A stretch of DNA of 18,841 nucleotides from Limnochordia bacterium (lineage in GTDB: Bacteria; Bacillota; Limnochordia; Darwinibacteriales; B1SED10-159): assembly GCA_007132255.1 (NCBI GenBank), contig SLOZ01000350.1, forward strand, positions 1 through 18,841, given 5' to 3'. Below the pieces are notes generated by a model. The model had not been told where the DNA came from and searched no databases. It saw only the letters and a list, made by a program, of their open reading frames with translations. This document shows, in pieces, positions 15,432 through 18,841 of the stretch (position 1 is its first letter; each line of letters opens with the position of its first letter). The position numbers and the translations under genes are program-made.

Positions 15432-15469
15432 TAGCAAAGGAAAAGCCCGAACCGAGGTTCGGACTTTTC
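15432..15469 (-). terminator. Rho-independent terminator after the putative porin
   Basis: A nearly perfect stem of about 13 bp (arms around 15440-15453 and 15456-15469, one G-U pair) begins 15 bp beyond the stop at 15484 and runs into CTTTTCCTTT on the minus strand. Confidence 0.92.
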
Positions 15470-15483
15470 GCGTATTGCGTATC

Positions 15484-16908
15484 TTAGAATGTGACTTTGA
15501 TGGAGATGGAAGCTTTTTGAACCATATCCAACTCAACTGCTCCAACCTGATCTTCAACACCGAAGAAAGCTTCGTTGCTCACGTTCAAAGCCAGAGTAGG
15601 ACCATCGACGCCACCAACTAAGTAGTCCGCACCGACACTGGTCACCAACGCACTAGCTTTCGAGTAAGGGAGAACGACAACCTGTGTTGCGTCTACCACG
15701 ATAGGTTCCCCGGAGATGTTGCGGAAACCAATGTGAGGCATAACAGTCAAACGGTCAGTTACGGTTACGAACGCATCGGCGTTAGCATACAGCTGACGAG
15801 TAACGAATGCATCGTCTTTATCAACTAATTCATAGTTTTGACCATCAGCATTGCCTACGAAGCCAAGAGTAACTTTACCCCAGAGAAAATCGGCCATGAC
15901 CGGTGCTGCGACGCCAACTTCGGCAGACAGGGTCGCTGCTTCGTCAACGTTGCCAGCGCGCTGCACAAAACCTTTAAGTGCTGGAGCGGTCAGGTCTTCA
16001 TAGTCGTCCAAAATATCACCAAAGGCCACTGTGTCGTCGAAACGGTAACCAAAGTCAAGACGCTGTTTGTCACTGGTAAAGGCGAACTCTTCAAACTCGC
16101 CTTCGAATGTCAAAGCAGCTTTGGCCCAGATGGTACCATCATTGAAATCAACGTTACCGGACAAGTGTACTTTATCAGCTGCAACGTCAGCAACGAAACC
16201 AGGATTGCTCATCCAGACCTTAGCACCAACACTAATCTCTTCTGTTACATCAGCCGAAGCATCCAAACCAGCTGCATAACCAAGTTCTTCGCCCAATGTT
16301 GCACCAACTGCACCTTTCACAGTAAACATATCAATTGTGGTGCCAGCAGAGGCAACAATTGTGTTTGCAGGGCCCTCAGCGTAGTAGCGACCGCCCGCCA
16401 GACCCAACTCGATATCATTTACATCAAAGTCAGCGAAGAAACGGACTGCATCATGTACGCCATCATCGCCGCGATAGTCAACGGTCAATGTGGTGATATC
16501 CATCACTGGAACTTCCACACGAGCCGCAGCGTTTGCTTTCGCCGGTGCGCTGATGAACCCAAGGTTGGAAGCCTTTGTGCTCGTTTCGGCGCTATTACCC
16601 CAAACCCAGGCGTTGAAATAATCATCGGTCAAGGTCAGCTTGTACTTGCCTAACTCAAAAGCGCCGGTTAAGTCTTCACCATCGGTCGTCGGTGCAGCCA
16701 TTTCACCTTCAAATGCCCATCCAATACCTTCACCTGTAGCCTTGACAGACAGAGTCAGTACGTTCGTGAACTCCCAATTGACCTGTTCTGGGTCAAAGCT
16801 GTCGGTTGCCAGTGTACTCTCAAAGGAACCACTGAACGAAATGCCTGCCATAGCTGCGGAGCTAAGGGCAAACACGAGTACGAAACTAAGTACGAAAATC
16901 TTTTTCAT
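15484..16908 (-). CDS. Putative outer-membrane beta-barrel protein (porin-like)
   Basis: Exported protein of 474 residues of no family I can name. A clear Sec signal peptide (MKK, hydrophobic core, AMA) should be cut after residue 22. The mature part has no cysteine, is acidic, and is built of alternating polar/hydrophobic stretches with turns rich in Gly, Asn and Asp (for example KYKLTLTDDYFNAWVWG and RLDFGYRFDD). It ends ASISIKVTF: a terminal Phe after an alternating strand is the classic outer-membrane insertion signal. There are no SLH repeats, lipobox or LPXTG. It sits between two sugar ABC ATPase genes with its own terminator and a long structured leader. Function as a sugar-permeable porin is inference; a surface-layer or other beta-rich secreted protein is the main alternative. 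ATG 16908 follows GAGGGGG by 9 nt. Confidence 0.75.
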   Translation of the reverse strand: MKKIFVLSFVLVFALSSAAMAGISFSGSFESTLATDSFDPEQVNWEFTNVLTLSVKATGEGIGWAFEGEMAAPTTDGEDLTGAFELGKYKLTLTDDYFNAWVWGNSAETSTKASNLGFISAPAKANAAARVEVPVMDITTLTVDYRGDDGVHDAVRFFADFDVNDIELGLAGGRYYAEGPANTIVASAGTTIDMFTVKGAVGATLGEELGYAAGLDASADVTEEISVGAKVWMSNPGFVADVAADKVHLSGNVDFNDGTIWAKAALTFEGEFEEFAFTSDKQRLDFGYRFDDTVAFGDILDDYEDLTAPALKGFVQRAGNVDEAATLSAEVGVAAPVMADFLWGKVTLGFVGNADGQNYELVDKDDAFVTRQLYANADAFVTVTDRLTVMPHIGFRNISGEPIVVDATQVVVLPYSKASALVTSVGADYLVGGVDGPTLALNVSNEAFFGVEDQVGAVELDMVQKASISIKVTF

Positions 16909-16955
16909 CTTGTAAATCCCCCTCAGTTGTTTGTGAGTTTTTAGTTTGCTCTATT

Positions 16956-17098
16956 GCATCGTCTGAGGCGTTAAGGGGAAAGTCTCCATGTTTCCTTTCC
17001 CTTATGTCAGCCTTCTAACAATGCCTTCTCATCTCCGTCACGGGGCATCTGGTCACTGAGCGGGACACCTCCTTTCTGTCCAGTACCCTCTCGGAGAT
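16956..17098 (-). ncRNA. Structured 5' leader RNA before the putative porin gene (unidentified)
   Basis: Read on the minus strand, this stretch folds by eye into two domains. The first is closed by a 7-bp helix (17092-17098 with 17031-17037) and contains a hairpin (17077-17081 with 17063-17067) whose loop and flank hold AAAGGAGGTG, a full anti-16S match. The second is closed by a 7-bp helix with one wobble (17018-17024 with 16956-16962). Inside it are a 4-bp helix (17010-17013 with 16966-16969) and a 10-bp stem with one bulge (16995-17004 with 16972-16982). It ends about 47 nt before the start codon, with no terminator, so any switch would act on translation or stability. It does not match any riboswitch consensus I know. 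Confidence 0.5.
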
Positions 17099-17103
17099 TC
17101 AAA

Positions 17104-17165
17104 GCATATGTTGCACAGCATATGTGCGTGGTTGTCGAGGACATGGCGATATCGAGGGGATATCG
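17104..17165. repeat. Short repeat cluster above the porin leader
   Basis: Two exact GCATATGT copies (17104-17111, 17118-17125; period 14) and two GATATCG copies (17148-17154, 17159-17165; period 11), each containing a palindromic core. A TATTAT at 17168-17173 on the minus strand could be a -10 box but has no good -35. Further up, GAAAAAGTT occurs twice (17218-17226, 17232-17240) around a TTTTTCGAAAAA palindrome. The stretch 17241-17448 shows nothing else I can support. Confidence 0.4.
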
Positions 17166-17448
17166 GGATAATACTTAGACGGCCCTACATCGCATTCCTG
17201 CTTTTTTGTGGGTATCAGAAAAAGTTTTTTCGAAAAAGTTGAGTTCGCGCCCGACACGTAACATATATTTACAAATTATGGGCAGGCGAAGGGACAAACA
17301 AGCGTACCAACTCCAAGCGTCTCACCCACAGTATCTCGAGCTCCAATTCCTATCCTGCAATAGGTCCTAGTCAGCCATCGTTTCCAACCGTCCTGTCTAT
17401 TCTGTCAGAGAGAGTCCTGCGTGTCAATGAAAAAAATGCCGGACATGC

Positions 17449-17477
17449 AAAAAAGAAGCGGAAGTCCGCTCCTTTTT
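17449..17477 (-). terminator. Rho-independent terminator after ABC ATPase copy 2
   Basis: A stem of about 7 bp with a 4-nt loop (GGAGCGGA/TCCGCTTC on the minus strand), flanked by A5 upstream and T6 downstream, about 40 bp beyond the stop at 17518. Confidence 0.88.
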
Positions 17478-17517
17478 CGGGAAAACATGAGTGGTCAATT
17501 GGTCCCCCATCGATTGA

Positions 17518-18627
17518 TTAACGGATAACCTCTTCGGTCTCCCGATCAAACAGATGGCATTTATTCATGTCAAAGGCTACTTTCAATTTAGATCCGTCCT
17601 TGGCGTCTGTCGCCGCATTCAAACGAGCAATAAATGTGTTGTCACCGGACGAGAGATACACATACACTTCAGCACCCATCGGTTCCGTTACGTCAACAAT
17701 TGCTTGGACCAGCGAAGTCCCTGTTGCATCCTCCAAGAGCGATGCATCTTCGATATCTTCAGGACGCATCCCGAAGGTGACACCTTTATCGATATACCGA
17801 TCTATGTTCTTGATCGCCTTGGCGCGCTGATCCGACAGTGTAACTCTAAACGTTGGCGTCTCCACCACATACTTGCCGTTTTCGCTGCGCAGTGTAGCTT
17901 CCAGGAAATTCATGGCCGGGCTGCCGATAAAACCAGCCACGAAGATGTTATTGGGATTATTGTAAATTTCAAGGGGCGCACCCACCTGTTGAATGAAGCC
18001 ATCACGCATAACAACGATCCGGTCGCCCATAGTCATCGCTTCTGTTTGGTCATGGGTAACATACACAACCGTAGTCTGCAGACGATTGTGCAGTTTGCTC
18101 AGTTCAGCCCGCATTTGCACGCGCAGCTTGGCATCCAGATTCGAAAGCGGTTCGTCCATGAGGAAAACCTTCGGTTCCCGGACGATAGCCCGGCCTACGG
18201 CCACGCGCTGGCGCTGTCCTCCGGACAGTGCTTTGGGTTTTCGGTCCAGCAGATTTTCGATACCCAGCAGCTTAGCGGCATCTTTGACGCGTTGGTCAAT
18301 TTCTGCTTTGGGGAATTTGCGCAATTTCAAACCAAATGCCATGTTGTTATACACATCCATATGCGGATACAAAGCATAGTTTTGGAAAACCATAGCGATA
18401 TCCCGATCCTTCGGTGGTACATCATTTACTACCGTATCGCCGATGGAGATGGTCCCATCAGAAATCTCCTCCAAACCTGCGACCATGCGCAGTGTCGTGG
18501 ATTTACCACACCCTGAAGGTCCAACTAGGACAATAAACTCTTTATCTTTAATGTCCAAACTAATACTGTTAACTGCAGTGACATTTCCATATTGCTTAGT
18601 TACGTTCTTCAATTGTACTCCTGCCAA
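17518..18627 (-). CDS. Sugar ABC transporter ATPase, MsmX/UgpC type (copy 2)
   Basis: Second carbohydrate-importer ATPase, 369 residues, with every motif intact: Walker A GPSGCGKST (36-44), Gln82, LSGGQ (134-138), Walker B FLMDEP (Asp158/Glu159), His192, then the consensus VAGFIGSPAMNF leading into a TOBE-type domain (GMRPEDIEDAS). Residues 67-111 are identical to copy 1, while the C-terminal regulatory domains have diverged clearly, which suggests an old duplication with different regulatory inputs or permease partners. The start is TTG at 18627 with GAGAGGAGA 8 nt upstream, matching the family N-terminus. The upstream 18628-18841 holds a promoter within a long inverted repeat and no other gene. 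No permease genes are in view, so it may be a shared, stand-alone ATPase. Confidence 0.96.
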   Translation of the reverse strand: MAGVQLKNVTKQYGNVTAVNSISLDIKDKEFIVLVGPSGCGKSTTLRMVAGLEEISDGTISIGDTVVNDVPPKDRDIAMVFQNYALYPHMDVYNNMAFGLKLRKFPKAEIDQRVKDAAKLLGIENLLDRKPKALSGGQRQRVAVGRAIVREPKVFLMDEPLSNLDAKLRVQMRAELSKLHNRLQTTVVYVTHDQTEAMTMGDRIVVMRDGFIQQVGAPLEIYNNPNNIFVAGFIGSPAMNFLEATLRSENGKYVVETPTFRVTLSDQRAKAIKNIDRYIDKGVTFGMRPEDIEDASLLEDATGTSLVQAIVDVTEPMGAEVYVYLSSGDNTFIARLNAATDAKDGSKLKVAFDMNKCHLFDRETEEVIR

Positions 18628-18721
18628 CGTCGAAATCTCCTCTCCAAATGAGTGTCTAATTTAGTGGAAATTGAGCAACAATTCAAACCAAAACTGCACA
18701 ACGCGCCCAACATACTCCATG

Positions 18722-18750
18722 ATTTTACCACAGCGTTCTTCCTCGGTAAA
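18722..18750 (-). promoter_or_regulatory. Promoter of ABC ATPase copy 2
   Basis: On the minus strand TTTACC (18745-18750) and TAAAAT (18722-18727) with a 17-bp spacer, implying a leader of about 85 nt. One arm of the 18735-18782 inverted repeat lies inside the spacer, next to the -35 box. Confidence 0.55.
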
Positions 18751-18782
18751 GAAAAAGTTTACGTTTTAGACTGAGGAAGAAC
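18735..18782. repeat. Long inverted repeat around the -35 region of ATPase copy 2
   Basis: Perfect 10-bp arms GTTCTTCCTC (18735-18744) and GAGGAAGAAC (18773-18782) are separated by 28 bp. The interval holds a smaller GTAAA/TTTAC repeat. No T tract follows on the minus strand, so a paired operator is likelier than a terminator of the gene beyond the window. Confidence 0.6.
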
Positions 18783-18841
18783 ACCGCTTTAACAAAACCG
18801 CCGCAGTGCTGCCGCTACTCCGGATTCCGCATTCGATCCTG

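Noticed and set aside
15838..16653. Open frame of 271 codons opposite the putative porin gene
   Set aside because: Antisense shadow: the minus frame has a signal peptide, ribosome binding site, terminator and a sensible barrel C-terminus, the + frame has none of these.
17031..17075. 13-codon frame (GTG 17055) after the AAAGGAGGTG in the porin leader
   Set aside because: The gap of 11 nt to the GTG is long, and the site is buried in a hairpin; it is not convincing as a leader peptide.
16956..17098. Known riboswitch class or T-box as explanation of the porin leader
   Set aside because: The conserved cores of the classes I can recall, including the T-box antiterminator sequence, are absent, and no terminator follows.
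17554..18516. Long open frame on the + strand (320 codons) opposite ABC ATPase copy 2
   Set aside because: It lies wholly antisense to a strongly conserved gene, has no ribosome binding site of note and has a composition unlike a real protein.

Overview
The window looks like a chromosomal segment of a low- to mid-GC Firmicutes-type bacterium. The reasons are a perfect CIRCE element before groESL, the t6A cluster tsaE-tsaB-rimI-tsaD next to groESL, an EndoAI/EndoA-type mazEF pair, strong GGAGG ribosome binding sites and sigma-A-like promoters. One gene argues for a lineage with an outer membrane: 15484..16908 encodes a cysteine-free, beta-rich exported protein ending in a C-terminal Phe, as outer-membrane barrels do. 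A diderm Firmicutes group (Limnochordia- or Halanaerobiia-like) would fit both lines of evidence, but this is inference. No rRNA, tRNA, CRISPR array, IS element or phage gene was seen.

Layout. All genes except one XRE regulator (12108..12806, + strand) lie on the minus strand, so transcription runs mostly from right to left. From the right edge: an MsmX/UgpC-type sugar ABC ATPase (17518..18627); a 609-bp gap holding a probable folded RNA leader; the putative porin; a 366-bp gap with promoter, palindromes and a possible leader ORF; a second, closely similar sugar ABC ATPase (13996..15117); and a ROK-family sugar kinase. Each transport gene has its own terminator. The XRE regulator converges on the ROK gene and diverges from mazE-mazF, which has an almost ideal promoter overlapped by a small palindrome.

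Next comes a tight four-gene operon of amide and peptide hydrolases: class I glutamine amidotransferase-like hydrolase, asparaginase (PF06089 type), DppA-like M55 D-aminopeptidase, and metal-dependent amidohydrolase. It is followed by tsaE-tsaB-rimI-tsaD (t6A tRNA modification plus ribosomal protein acetylation), then groES-groEL under CIRCE control, and hpt-guaA (purine salvage to GMP). guaA is cut by the left edge.

Working together: the right third is about sugar uptake and phosphorylation, possibly across two membranes. The middle is a stress/regulatory node beside a nitrogen- or peptide-scavenging operon. The left half is conserved housekeeping. The least explained material is the structured leader before the porin gene, the operator-like repeats around the two ATPase genes, and the substrate of the hydrolase operon.
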